DNA of 50,669 bases from Caldifarciminota bacterium. Its GTDB lineage: Bacteria; Hydrothermota; Hydrothermia; LBFQ01. Position 1 is the first letter of the stretch, and each line of letters starts with the position of its first letter. A program made the position numbers and the translations under genes. Location of the stretch: positions 1 through 50,669 of the forward strand of contig WFXS01000113.1 of the NCBI GenBank assembly GCA_015490465.1, read 5' to 3'. Shown here in pieces: positions 19,317-27,683 of this stretch. The notes beneath the pieces were generated by a model that did no database searches, had not been told where the DNA came from, and was given only the letters and a program-made list of their open reading frames with translations.

Positions 19317-19322
19317 TAGAAT
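19317..19322 (+). promoter_or_regulatory. -10 element TAGAAT of LVIVD gene 2
   Basis: TAGAAT ends 9 nt before ATG 19332. The bases AGAGGT between the -10 and ATG are too close to the start for a usual Shine-Dalgarno. Confidence 0.6.
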
Positions 19323-19331
19323 CTCAGAGGT

Positions 19332-22300
19332 ATGATCTACATACTGCTGATAGCATCGGCAAATTCGGGAACGGCCGCGCGAAGCGTGGTGGCTGCGGGT
19401 GATGGCATAAAGAAGGTGGGGGACTTCCGCGTTCTATCGGGCTTTGACTCCCTGAATGCCAGGTTTCACAGCAACTGGCCCTTCGGTCCCTCCTATGCTG
19501 TGGCTGTAGACCCGGCGAGGGGGTACGTCTTCATGGGCAGCGGTGGAGGCGTACTCGTCCTTGACAGCAACCTCGCCAAGGTGGGGGAGATAAGGACGAG
19601 GGGGATCGTGTGGGGCCTCCACTACGACGAGGAAGGGGAAGACCTATACATAGCAGCGGGTAAGGGAGGGCTTGAGATCTGGGACGTAAGCACGCCTAAC
19701 AGTCCTTTGCGCCTTTCAATAACGCACAACTCCGGTGAGTTCAGGGACGTCTACGTTACCCCTTCTCGCTTCTCCTCCGGGAACAAGTTCGCGTACATCG
19801 CGGCCGGGTACGGCGGCGTCCACGTTTACGTGATAAACGACCCCTACTCGCCAACGTACGTAGGGACTTACAATATTGGAGGCTCAGGCTACGCCCTGAA
19901 GGTACTGAAGCACGAGGACAAGATCTACGTCGCTGCCGGAGACAGTGGCCTGATAATCCTCAAGGATAACGCCCCTTCCAACGCCGCCCCCACCCACATA
20001 AAGAGCATAAACAACGGCTACACCTACGCCCTCGCCTACGGGGACCTATACCTCCGGGGACAGCTCGCGGGTACCTTCAACTCCCCATCTCCCGACATCT
20101 TCTTCCTCTTCTACGACGGCAGTTATAACCTGGCCATGATGAACGTCAAGACCCAGACGGTTGAGTATGGCAAAATCCTCCCCTCCGGAATGGTCCCGAA
20201 GGACGTCCTCGTCTTCTCCGGCTACGTCTGGCTCCTTGACGGCTCCCGTACGGACTCCTCTCTGGTGAGGTACGACTCCTACCTCAACTCCTACATTAGG
20301 GCGCAGACGTGGGGACCGGGCGTCTCCATGGCCGCCTCCGGCAGGTACGTATACGTCGCCGCCTCAAACTACGGCGTCAGCAAGATAGAGGTTCTGAGGG
20401 ATACGCTTGATCATATGCTTTCCTTTGTTCCCTTTGGGTATTCCAGCTGCGGCGGCGATGTGGCGAGGGTCAGAAGGGTCAACGGCTCCTTCCACGCCGT
20501 TAGCACCGGTGGAAGTTATGCTATAACGGACCTGTACTCTTTAAACGAGGTATGTTTTTCGGGCTATGACGCTTACGGTATGGTTATGGCAATAGGTCGC
20601 TACAAGTACTCGGTGGTAGCCTTCATTAACTCAACGAGTACGGACGCCGACAGCGTTTATGTCGTGGATACTGCCACTATGACCGTCGTCTCCCAGGCCC
20701 CAACGAGGGGAAAGGTGGTAAGGTTCAGGGACATCATCGTTATACACGACACCGTTTATGTGGCTTACTGGAGTCAGGACAGCTCCACCTCCTACCTCGG
20801 AGTCTACAGCCTCTCGCCCACCGGAAACATCTCTCTGGCCCGCACCATAACCCTGGACACGTCCTCCGGCCCTCCATACATGAGGCTCAGGTCCTTCGGG
20901 GATTACCTCATACTCATGATGGGAAACATCGGCATAAGAGTATACGACACGCGGGGAGGCCTTACACCCGTCGCCACCATATCGGAGACGGATATGTGCA
21001 ACTCCATATATACCTCTACTCGTGGAATCTCCGTTGGAGATATGGCCTATCGCGATAACCGGCTGTACACAACGTACAAGTGCTGGAACTCCTACCCCAG
21101 CTCCGACACGATGGTCCTGGCCGTATGGGACTTCTCCACGCCTTCCCAGCCCTATCTGCTGTCCATCAACAGATTGCCTCATTCCGAAAGGTGGGTTTAC
21201 TCAGGGCCGCAGTATATGCACATCTTCGGCGACAGGCTGGCTCTGACCATATACACGAGTGAGTTCGGCGATTCAACCTATCTCTACATCTACGACATAA
21301 GCGACCCGGTCAACCCGCGGATGATAGTGTCGGATAGACTGGAGGGTGCGCCGAGTGGCGACATCATCTTTGAGAACGACACCCTCTTCGTACCCTATGG
21401 GAGAGATATAGCATACTACGACGTAAACGCCCGCACCTCCCCCCGCCTCGTCTCCTTCTACACCGCCTGGGGGTGGACGAAGGACTTGGAGGTATACGGC
21501 AACTACGCCTACCTCGCCATAGAGGACGGGAACGACGCCGCCCTCTTTGGGGGCCAGGACCTGGTGATACTTGACATATCAGGAACACAACCTACCTACG
21601 TGTCGGGTATTACGTTGACCGGTGAAGCAGAAGGCCTTACAGTGGCCAACGACACGGTCTACATGGCCATGGGGGAGAACGGCGTGTATGCCATAGACGT
21701 AACGAACAAGACAAGCCCCTCCCTCGTAAACAGTTACAACACACCCGGCTACGCTTATGACGTCTACTGCGACTGCGCCCTCTTTGGCTCTGGGCTACTC
21801 TTCATAGCGGACAGTTCCTCTCTGTACGCCATAGACCACAGCAGTTTCACTTACCACGAGGACTACGGTACATCTCCGGGAGTGGCCGTAGGTGTAGCGA
21901 CCTCTGGAGGGGTCGCCTACGTGGCCATGAAGGGGGGCATAGACGGGGGACTTCTGGCCGTAGACGTTTCAAGCACACCTTTCACGTACCTTGGCAAGTA
22001 CACGGACTCCTACGTTCTCACGGACGCCATGGACGTATCGTTAGACATGTTCAACAACCTTGCGTACGTGGCGTACATGGACAACGGTATGGACGCCATA
22101 GACATAAGCGATCCGACGGCGATGAGCCTGCAGGGGTACTGGTACGAGTTTGGGAACAAGGTGATAGGGACGCACTACGATGCCACGGGAGGGAAGGTGT
22201 ACATAGCCAACTACTACGACGGCTTTGTAGGTTCGGCCTACGATCCTATTGGTGGGACGTATTACACTACGTCTCGTTATACCACACCTTCTGGGCCGAG

Positions 22301-22634
22301 GGACGTATGGTACAGGGATGGGAAGGTGTATACGGCGAGCGTGACGGCGGGCATGCAGGTGTACACTGCGGACGTAGCGACGGCGAGGGAGGAGAGGCCG
22401 GGCAAGGTTGATGGCATAGAGGTTGCCTTTGGAGAGGGTGGAAAGGTGATGTTGAGAGGGGAGGGAGAGGGTATAGAGGTGAAGATATACGACGCCTCTG
22501 GAAGGCTGATGTACAGCAAGAGGGTAGACGTGAGGGGTGAGGAGGTTTTGAGGACGGGGCTACCGTCGGGTGTGTTCATGCTTCGCCTGAAGGAAGGTAG
22601 CAGGAGCAGGCTCCTCAAGTTCGTGGTCAGATAG
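19332..22634 (+). CDS. LVIVD-repeat surface protein 2 with sorting domain
   Basis: 1100 residues and a close paralogue of the gene at 15900. The N-terminus MIYILLIASA is a short uncharged hydrophobic segment. The first 60 residues after it and roughly the last 390 residues match the paralogue almost exactly. Residues about 100-700 are divergent but also propeller-like (GGVHVYVINDPYSPTYVGTY, FAYIAAGYGG). LVIVD-type blades and a sorting domain (GVFMLRLKEG ... LLKFVVR) are present. A SARP-like regulator gene follows in the same direction after the terminator. Secretion and surface display are inferred from the C-terminal domain; the ligand is unknown. Confidence 0.87.
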   Translation: MIYILLIASANSGTAARSVVAAGDGIKKVGDFRVLSGFDSLNARFHSNWPFGPSYAVAVDPARGYVFMGSGGGVLVLDSNLAKVGEIRTRGIVWGLHYDEEGEDLYIAAGKGGLEIWDVSTPNSPLRLSITHNSGEFRDVYVTPSRFSSGNKFAYIAAGYGGVHVYVINDPYSPTYVGTYNIGGSGYALKVLKHEDKIYVAAGDSGLIILKDNAPSNAAPTHIKSINNGYTYALAYGDLYLRGQLAGTFNSPSPDIFFLFYDGSYNLAMMNVKTQTVEYGKILPSGMVPKDVLVFSGYVWLLDGSRTDSSLVRYDSYLNSYIRAQTWGPGVSMAASGRYVYVAASNYGVSKIEVLRDTLDHMLSFVPFGYSSCGGDVARVRRVNGSFHAVSTGGSYAITDLYSLNEVCFSGYDAYGMVMAIGRYKYSVVAFINSTSTDADSVYVVDTATMTVVSQAPTRGKVVRFRDIIVIHDTVYVAYWSQDSSTSYLGVYSLSPTGNISLARTITLDTSSGPPYMRLRSFGDYLILMMGNIGIRVYDTRGGLTPVATISETDMCNSIYTSTRGISVGDMAYRDNRLYTTYKCWNSYPSSDTMVLAVWDFSTPSQPYLLSINRLPHSERWVYSGPQYMHIFGDRLALTIYTSEFGDSTYLYIYDISDPVNPRMIVSDRLEGAPSGDIIFENDTLFVPYGRDIAYYDVNARTSPRLVSFYTAWGWTKDLEVYGNYAYLAIEDGNDAALFGGQDLVILDISGTQPTYVSGITLTGEAEGLTVANDTVYMAMGENGVYAIDVTNKTSPSLVNSYNTPGYAYDVYCDCALFGSGLLFIADSSSLYAIDHSSFTYHEDYGTSPGVAVGVATSGGVAYVAMKGGIDGGLLAVDVSSTPFTYLGKYTDSYVLTDAMDVSLDMFNNLAYVAYMDNGMDAIDISDPTAMSLQGYWYEFGNKVIGTHYDATGGKVYIANYYDGFVGSAYDPIGGTYYTTSRYTTPSGPRDVWYRDGKVYTASVTAGMQVYTADVATAREERPGKVDGIEVAFGEGGKVMLRGEGEGIEVKIYDASGRLMYSKRVDVRGEEVLRTGLPSGVFMLRLKEGSRSRLLKFVVR

Positions 22635-22681
22635 CCCACCATCGCGGTGTTCCCCCCCGCCCGCTCGGGCGGGGGTTTTTT
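21458..22681 (+). repeat. 3' third of LVIVD gene 2 plus terminator, repeat copy 2
   Basis: Counterpart of 18041-19267. Similarity continues past the stop codon through the terminator and ends near its T-tract, pointing to segmental duplication or conversion rather than protein-level constraint alone. Confidence 0.9.
22654..22681 (+). terminator. Rho-independent terminator of LVIVD gene 2
   Basis: Stem CCCCCGCCC/GGGCGGGGG with a GCTC loop and six T, a near copy of the terminator at 19240. Confidence 0.92.
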
Positions 22682-22687
22682 CTGCTC

Positions 22688-22693
22688 TATAAT
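22688..22693 (+). promoter_or_regulatory. -10 element TATAAT of SARP-like gene 2
   Basis: A consensus TATAAT ends 8 nt before GTG 22702. Its expected -35 region falls in the preceding terminator and has no recognisable hexamer. Confidence 0.6.
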
Positions 22694-22701
22694 CCCTGTG
22701 G

Positions 22702-23949
22702 GTGTCTTATAGAAACTTATGGGATCTCTGGAAGGATAACCGCATATACGACCTCTACAGGGAGGCGAAGGAGCGGCTGGACCGGGATTTCAACAGAACC
22801 AACATGGCCTACCTCCTTAAAGCCCTTGAGGATCTGGGGGACGTGCGAAAGATGGACTTTTACCTGAAACTCTGGAGGGAGAAGGTGGGGGACGACTCCT
22901 TCCTGCCCTGGGAACTGTACGTCGCCTTCTTCTCGTGTGACACCGAGAGGCTTAAGGGTATCCTATCCCGCACCGAGAACCTCATAATCAAGGCCGACAT
23001 CCTCGCCTCTTACTTCGGCAAGACGGACGAAGCCCTTCACCTCCTTAACAGGGTGGAGAGGGAGGGTTTGAACAGAAACAGGTACCCGGATAAGGACGTA
23101 TGGAAACTCGCCCTTGAGAGCGTACGTGTTAGAATCAGGTCTCTGCGTGGGGAGGAGGTGAACGTGGACGTGGGCGTGTGGGAAAGTGAACTCGGTAAAG
23201 AGGTGATGCTCTCCATGAAGGTATACCTCATGCTCTCCTCGGGGGAATTCGCAGAGTACGACGAACTTTACGACGATGAGTTGAAGAAACACTTCTCTAA
23301 GGGCGCACTCGTCGGTATACTCCGCCTGATGAGGCCCAGGGCCTTCGTTGATGGGGACGCCATGACGCTTGAGATGCTCCTGAACACTTACGAGGATCTG
23401 GGGGATCGCTTCTCCTACCTGATGACGAAGATGAACCTTTCCCTTGTCAGGGGAGAGAATCTACTTGAGGAGAAGGATTTACCTCCGGAGTGCGAGGTAC
23501 TGCGTACCCACTACAACCTCATGAGAGCGTATCTGACGGGAGACAGGTACGTACCCCCTTCTCAACTGCTCGGACTGGGTGATACGTGGTGGTACGCCAA
23601 TAGGCGTATAAGGAACCTGCCCTACCTCTCTTTCGCCCGGAAACTTCGCCTATACCACGGTAAGAAGGAGGTGAAGTTCAGGAGCCGCAGGGTTGTGGTG
23701 GCTCTCGCCTTCGTGCGGCTCCTCGGCAAGGAGGAGGCCCTCAGGCACCTGAATCTCATCTTCCCCGGTGTCAGGAACCCCAAAAAGAGGTTCCATCAAG
23801 CCCTATCCTATCTGGGGAGGTACCTCTACGTTCCTACGGATGCTCCTATTACCCTGAGGAGGGGTAACTTCCTTCGGGAGGAGAGAGAGGAGTGGGCGAG
23901 TTTCCTAAAATCCAGCGTCAGTTCCGGACGCATATCTCAATTGCAGTAG
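22702..23949 (+). CDS. SARP-like regulator 2 (paralogue of 8289-9530)
   Basis: 415 residues with a GTG start. It aligns over its whole length with the protein at 8289-9530: N-terminal WKDNRIYDLYREAKERLDR against LKDNRAYLAYREARARLDR; in the middle FSKGALVGILRLMRPRAFV against FSKGSKMAILNLMRYKAFV; then LRTHYNLMR, WWYANRR and PYLSFARKLRLYHG. The C-terminal 100 residues again fit a SARP/OmpR-type winged helix (KEVKFRSRRVVVALAF, NPKKRFHQALSYLGR, ITLRRGNFLR). It has no signal peptide or membrane segment, so a cytoplasmic DNA-binding role fits. Its position next to an operator-controlled surface gene parallels the first paralogue. Which sites it binds is not shown by sequence. Confidence 0.7.
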   Translation: MSYRNLWDLWKDNRIYDLYREAKERLDRDFNRTNMAYLLKALEDLGDVRKMDFYLKLWREKVGDDSFLPWELYVAFFSCDTERLKGILSRTENLIIKADILASYFGKTDEALHLLNRVEREGLNRNRYPDKDVWKLALESVRVRIRSLRGEEVNVDVGVWESELGKEVMLSMKVYLMLSSGEFAEYDELYDDELKKHFSKGALVGILRLMRPRAFVDGDAMTLEMLLNTYEDLGDRFSYLMTKMNLSLVRGENLLEEKDLPPECEVLRTHYNLMRAYLTGDRYVPPSQLLGLGDTWWYANRRIRNLPYLSFARKLRLYHGKKEVKFRSRRVVVALAFVRLLGKEEALRHLNLIFPGVRNPKKRFHQALSYLGRYLYVPTDAPITLRRGNFLREEREEWASFLKSSVSSGRISQLQ

Positions 23950-24023
23950 AACGCCCGCAATTCCTCCACTTCCGTAATGGGCATCTCAGACGAATGCCGA
24001 TCCGATAATCCCTCCTCAGGAGC

Positions 24024-24329
24024 TTAGAAGGAATATCCGACCAGACCGCCCACCAGACCTCCGACGCACGCTCCACCGCACGTACCTATAAGCGGTAGTC
24101 CAATCATCAGATCCACACAGCATCCTGCACCTCCTCCAGCAACCGCACCGACGACCCCGAATAGCAGTGCCCTTCCGAGCCTGCCATCATCCCCGGCGGC
24201 CGTATTCACATACTGCGCGGTCTGCACGTAAGCCTCTTTTACCTCGGCTATGGCATGGGGGGACTTCGGAAGGTCCAGCCCCGTGTAGTACCCCAGGCTA
24301 AGCGCTCCTGCGAAGATCATCTTAAGCAT
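24024..24329 (-). CDS. Small glycine-zipper membrane or secreted protein
   Basis: 101 residues. The N-terminus MLKMIFAGALSLGYYTG is signal-like. A short helical polar region (PKSPHAIAEVKEAYVQTAQYV) follows. The last 50 residues are a Gly-rich hydrophobic stretch with GxxxG spacing (LLFGVVGAVAGGGAGCC, GGACVGGLVGGLVGYSF) and four Cys. Similar tails occur in glycine-zipper membrane proteins and in some class II bacteriocins; I cannot tell which applies. TAAATT ends 9 nt before ATG 24329, and operator copy D lies further upstream, so this gene shares its control signal with the large surface proteins. Confidence 0.65.
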   Translation of the reverse strand: MLKMIFAGALSLGYYTGLDLPKSPHAIAEVKEAYVQTAQYVNTAAGDDGRLGRALLFGVVGAVAGGGAGCCVDLMIGLPLIGTCGGACVGGLVGGLVGYSF

Positions 24330-24338
24330 GGTACGGGT

Positions 24339-24344
24339 AATTTA
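24339..24344 (-). promoter_or_regulatory. -10 element TAAATT of glycine-zipper gene
   Basis: Minus-strand TAAATT at positions 29-34 after operator copy D, the same register as the -10 elements at copies A, B (plus) and C. Confidence 0.5.
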
Positions 24345-24372
24345 AGGAGGCGTAGGAGAGGTTCTGGGGTAT

Positions 24373-24393
24373 GTTCAACATACGAGGTTGAAC
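24373..24393. promoter_or_regulatory. Operator-like inverted repeat, copy D
   Basis: GTTCAAC-N7-GTTGAAC between the stop codon of the V4R gene (24407) and the start of the glycine-zipper gene (24329). Confidence 0.78.
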
Positions 24394-24406
24394 AACAAGG
24401 TGGTGC

Positions 24407-25621
24407 TTACAACTCCAGGGTGAGGTCAACGCTCTGAGCGTTTTGAGATTTATCAAAGGAAGATGAGAATTCCGCCCTACCGTAGAAATCGTCAAAAGAC
24501 TTCATAACCTTCAGTATGGAGAAGACGTCCTGCCTCCTGTAAGTCCTGTACACCCTTCCGGCGACGTACGTTGCCAGAGCTGCTCCGTTCAAAAAGTAAG
24601 ATACGGGTTCCCTTGATAGGGCAAGGAGATAGTTGTTCTCGTAAAAGTTGTATATCTTCGCCTTCGCTCCATCTCTATAAACTTCAATATCAAACACCCC
24701 GAAACCGAGGTAGTTACCCATAGAAAAGAGCCTCCTTATGTACTCGTCCTCGTCCTGAGTACCCCCTATGAGCAGATCCCCTATAGGGGTGGATTCAAGG
24801 GAGACGTACGTAAAGAAGACGCAAGCGTACCCTGCAAGAGTCATCACGTATCTGGCGGAGTCTTCATCTGCAAGTTCCAGAATCCTCATGTTGGCGTAAG
24901 AGTAGTACTCGGTTGGAAGTTGGCTTACCCAGACCTTCCCTACATCTTTAAACCTTGAGGGTATAGCGATGATCCCGGATCTGTCCGGAGGGGGTATGAG
25001 GGGGGCTATCTTTGACATGTTTTCGGCTCTCTCCTTCAGTCCCTCCTTCACCCCGTACAGTTTGACCCTTGAGTAGTCCGGCTCCGGGTAGTTGGCTAGC
25101 TCTTCCCTTACTTCAACCTTCAGCCTGCATATAGGGTCTCCCATCGCTATGCACTCCGTCTCTTCAACGTGGAGTCTTCCGGGATCAACACTCAGGGCGG
25201 CTTCAAGGAGACCGGCTATGAAACCCCTCTCAACGTCGCAGACGGGGACGGATGATATACCTTCCATCACCTTCATGTGGGTATGGGCGTGGGTGGAGGC
25301 TATAAGGCTTATATCCTCCGTACCTCTTACGTTCAGCACACCCAGACCCCTGCTCTTGAAGTACCGCATACCCATCTCATAGGTCTGCCTGTCGTTCAAA
25401 TTGTACCTCTCCTTTAGGCGTCTAAAGAGCCTGTAGTGGGCAAATTCGGACGCCCTGTACACTATCTCCTTTCCACTCTCTTCACCGAGGATCATCCTTA
25501 TACCGTAGGAGAAGAAGTGGTTGAAGATGTTGCAGTGGTAAGTAACGGGTATCCCCTCAACCGTCAGGATACCCGTGGCCGGATCGTAGTTCACCAGATC
25601 AAGGCTACTCTTGATTTCCAT
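24407..25621 (-). CDS. V4R-domain protein (possible tandem V4R)
   Basis: 404 residues from ATG 25621, which has GGAGG 6 nt upstream; a GTG at 25642 is the less likely alternative. Residues about 90-170 carry the V4R (4-vinyl reductase-like) pattern: FIAGLLEAALSV, then EETECIAMGDPICRLKVEV with the conserved Cys and GDPxC. The second half (about 225-370) has a similar size and strand pattern with IGGTQDEDEYIRRLFSMGNY but lacks the Cys motif, so it may be a degenerate repeat. V4R domains bind small hydrophobic ligands or metal in regulators and enzymes. The gene overlaps its upstream partner by 17 nt, so the two are translated together. No DNA-binding domain is visible. Confidence 0.72.
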   Translation of the reverse strand: MEIKSSLDLVNYDPATGILTVEGIPVTYHCNIFNHFFSYGIRMILGEESGKEIVYRASEFAHYRLFRRLKERYNLNDRQTYEMGMRYFKSRGLGVLNVRGTEDISLIASTHAHTHMKVMEGISSVPVCDVERGFIAGLLEAALSVDPGRLHVEETECIAMGDPICRLKVEVREELANYPEPDYSRVKLYGVKEGLKERAENMSKIAPLIPPPDRSGIIAIPSRFKDVGKVWVSQLPTEYYSYANMRILELADEDSARYVMTLAGYACVFFTYVSLESTPIGDLLIGGTQDEDEYIRRLFSMGNYLGFGVFDIEVYRDGAKAKIYNFYENNYLLALSREPVSYFLNGAALATYVAGRVYRTYRRQDVFSILKVMKSFDDFYGRAEFSSSFDKSQNAQSVDLTLEL

Positions 25622-26594
25622 TCTCCTCCTCCGTTTCAACACTTACCCTTAATCTTAATCTACCCTCCACCTCCTTCACGAGGGCGTTAGGGTCCGGATT
25701 GCGGGCCATGGCGTTCCTTATCATTATCTCAACCATTTTCTTAGGTACCTGAACCTTATCCAGAGGTATCGCGTTGAGTATTCGTCTCAACCTATCGTGA
25801 TAGGATCGCACGACCCTTACGGCGTCGTCCCTGTGGAGCATCCGCGCATCCTCGGAATCACACAGGATTATCCTATCTTTCCCGTACCCCCACGCCGCCC
25901 ACATGGCCCTTGAGTCCTTTACTTTTTCGGTTATGTCGGGTACGGAAACGTCAAAGGGTTTTTTAAAGTGTAGAAGGGATCTAACGAAAGCTTCGGGGTC
26001 CTCTGCTGTAGCCCATACGCGCTCGTGTTCCAGATCTATACGTACGAGGTTGTACAGTGGTAATACGAATCCGATACTTCCCTCAAAATCCCCGAAGGTC
26101 TGCACAAGTTTCAAAACGTTCTCACGCATGGGGCCAAATATCTTAAGAAAGTCGTTCAGATCCTCGGAGCCTTCAACGTAGGTATTAACGAATCCCATAT
26201 TTAAAGGATCGTAAGTACGAGTATCCTTATCTGGCAGGATGGAGAACATGGACGCGATCTTTTCGGGAGGTAGATACGTGAACTCCTTTTCCAGCTCCCA
26301 CCCGTTGTCCATCGCTATCCTCATAGCGCTCTCTATAACCCTCTGGGTGTACTCCTTTAGCCTCCGCAGGTACCTATCTCCGTTCTTCCGAAAGGCGTAT
26401 CTGTACAGGTTGTCAAAAACGTGGGCTTCCACCTCGTCGTCGCTCAGAAGACCTTCCCACCATCTTTCCTTTACCAGAAAACTCTCCGCATAGATAGGTT
26501 CACCGTTGAACACATAGACGGTAAGGAGGGGATCCTGAAATAACCTCCTTCGGTACACTAACACTCCGTTTTTGCCTCTTCCCCTTTCCCCCAT
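25605..26594 (-). CDS. Uncharacterised protein, partner of V4R gene
   Basis: 329 residues; family not recognised. It begins with a small beta-rich segment (GVLVYRRRLFQDPLLTVYVFNGEPIYAESFLVK appears to form strands; broken here only by prediction). A mixed helical body follows, with many charged residues, a PLDKVQVPKKMVEIM segment and a charged C-terminus (VETEEENGNQE). It has no signal peptide, so it is cytoplasmic. A GGAG about 9 nt before ATG 26594 and a TAAAAT further upstream support the start, making this one of the few leadered first genes here. Overlap with the V4R gene suggests a joint complex or pathway. Confidence 0.75.
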   Translation of the reverse strand: MGERGRGKNGVLVYRRRLFQDPLLTVYVFNGEPIYAESFLVKERWWEGLLSDDEVEAHVFDNLYRYAFRKNGDRYLRRLKEYTQRVIESAMRIAMDNGWELEKEFTYLPPEKIASMFSILPDKDTRTYDPLNMGFVNTYVEGSEDLNDFLKIFGPMRENVLKLVQTFGDFEGSIGFVLPLYNLVRIDLEHERVWATAEDPEAFVRSLLHFKKPFDVSVPDITEKVKDSRAMWAAWGYGKDRIILCDSEDARMLHRDDAVRVVRSYHDRLRRILNAIPLDKVQVPKKMVEIMIRNAMARNPDPNALVKEVEGRLRLRVSVETEEENGNQE

Positions 26595-26615
26595 CGTTGG
26601 ACACTCCGTCCATCC

Positions 26616-26621
26616 ATTTTA
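26616..26621 (-). promoter_or_regulatory. -10 element TAAAAT of the V4R operon
   Basis: Minus-strand TAAAAT ends 21 nt before ATG 26594. This leaves a leader of about 15 nt containing the GGAG ribosome-binding site. Confidence 0.45.
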
Positions 26622-26678
26622 CGGAAGAATGGGGTAAGCGTTACAGAAAGATTGCCGCTTATACGACACCGTTAAAGA

Positions 26679-27683
26679 CTACGGGAGATATTCCACTATC
26701 TCCCCCACCAGCTCTTCCCTCAGGTTCGGGTTGAACCCGCGTACTCTCCTCTCTTTCCTCTCGTGGAGTACGAGCGAACGGGCGTTATGGACACCCAGCC
26801 TCTCTATCATGCCCATCTCCATAAGTTTCCTGTCAAGAAATCCGGCGGCGGGGAAAACGCTGAACACCCTCGTTCCGAGGAGGACGGCCTCCCTGGTCAT
26901 GGTTCCACCCCCACCTACAAAGGCGTCCGACCAGTACAACAGCTGTGGGCCATCTATCGGACGGGGAAGTAGCGGTATACCGTACCTTCGGGCGAAGGCT
27001 CCGTCCTCTGGATTACGCTGAAGGACCCTCACGTCGTACCCCTTTCCCCTGAGAACACCCAGCACCTCCCAGAATTCACCGTACCCCTTACTGTACAGGG
27101 AGGACGTTGAGGGCGGACGGGCCACGACGAGGGGCCGGGAGAAGGGGGAAAGCACCCTTTCGGGAAAAGCCGGATCCGGAACGAAGTCCCTCAGGTAAAC
27201 CTCCTCCTTGAGTCCCCTGTACCTTACCACCTTTTCCGGCTTTGCTCCGAACCTCCTTAGGGCCTCATCCGGGAACCACTCCTGCACGTGAACCCTGTGG
27301 GCCAACCTGAAGGCAAGGTGGTTGGCCGGCTGCCCGTCGTAGTCCATGTACGTCCATACCCTTAGTCCTGCCATCCTCCCTGCCAGAATGGCATCGTAGG
27401 AGTTGTGGGACAGGGCGAGTTTTACACCCTTCCCCCTTACGAACTTATAGAGGGCTAACGCCCTTTTGAGTAGGGAGTAAGCCTTCTTCACCCTGTCCTT
27501 TCCACCGTACCTGCCCAGAGGTACGAAGTTTAGCCCTAACCTTCTCGCCAGAGGTACGGTCTCCGAGAAGTCCCGTGCCGTCACGATAACCCTTATCCCT
27601 CTGCCCTCCAGATCCCGTATTATCGGGGCGAAGAACATCACCTGAGGGGAGTTGGCCAGATCTATCCAGACTGCAGGCTTCAT
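26679..27683 (-). CDS. DUF354 glycosyltransferase-like protein
   Basis: 334 residues from ATG 27683, overlapping the ribD stop (TGATG); GTG 27686 is equally possible. It matches DUF354, a GT-B-like family related to UDP-GlcNAc 2-epimerases. The N-terminal VWIDLANSPQVMFFAPIIRDL is the family hallmark. LALSHNSYDAILAGRMAG and TYMDYDGQPANHLAFRLA mark the acceptor-domain loop. The C-terminal domain has SDAFVGGGGTMTREAVLLGTRV, the GGGG..REA nucleotide-sugar motif. The substrate is unknown; a role in cell-surface glycan synthesis is plausible. It is the last gene of a unit with a hypothetical gene and ribD. Confidence 0.87.
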   Translation of the reverse strand: MKPAVWIDLANSPQVMFFAPIIRDLEGRGIRVIVTARDFSETVPLARRLGLNFVPLGRYGGKDRVKKAYSLLKRALALYKFVRGKGVKLALSHNSYDAILAGRMAGLRVWTYMDYDGQPANHLAFRLAHRVHVQEWFPDEALRRFGAKPEKVVRYRGLKEEVYLRDFVPDPAFPERVLSPFSRPLVVARPPSTSSLYSKGYGEFWEVLGVLRGKGYDVRVLQRNPEDGAFARRYGIPLLPRPIDGPQLLYWSDAFVGGGGTMTREAVLLGTRVFSVFPAAGFLDRKLMEMGMIERLGVHNARSLVLHERKERRVRGFNPNLREELVGEIVEYLP

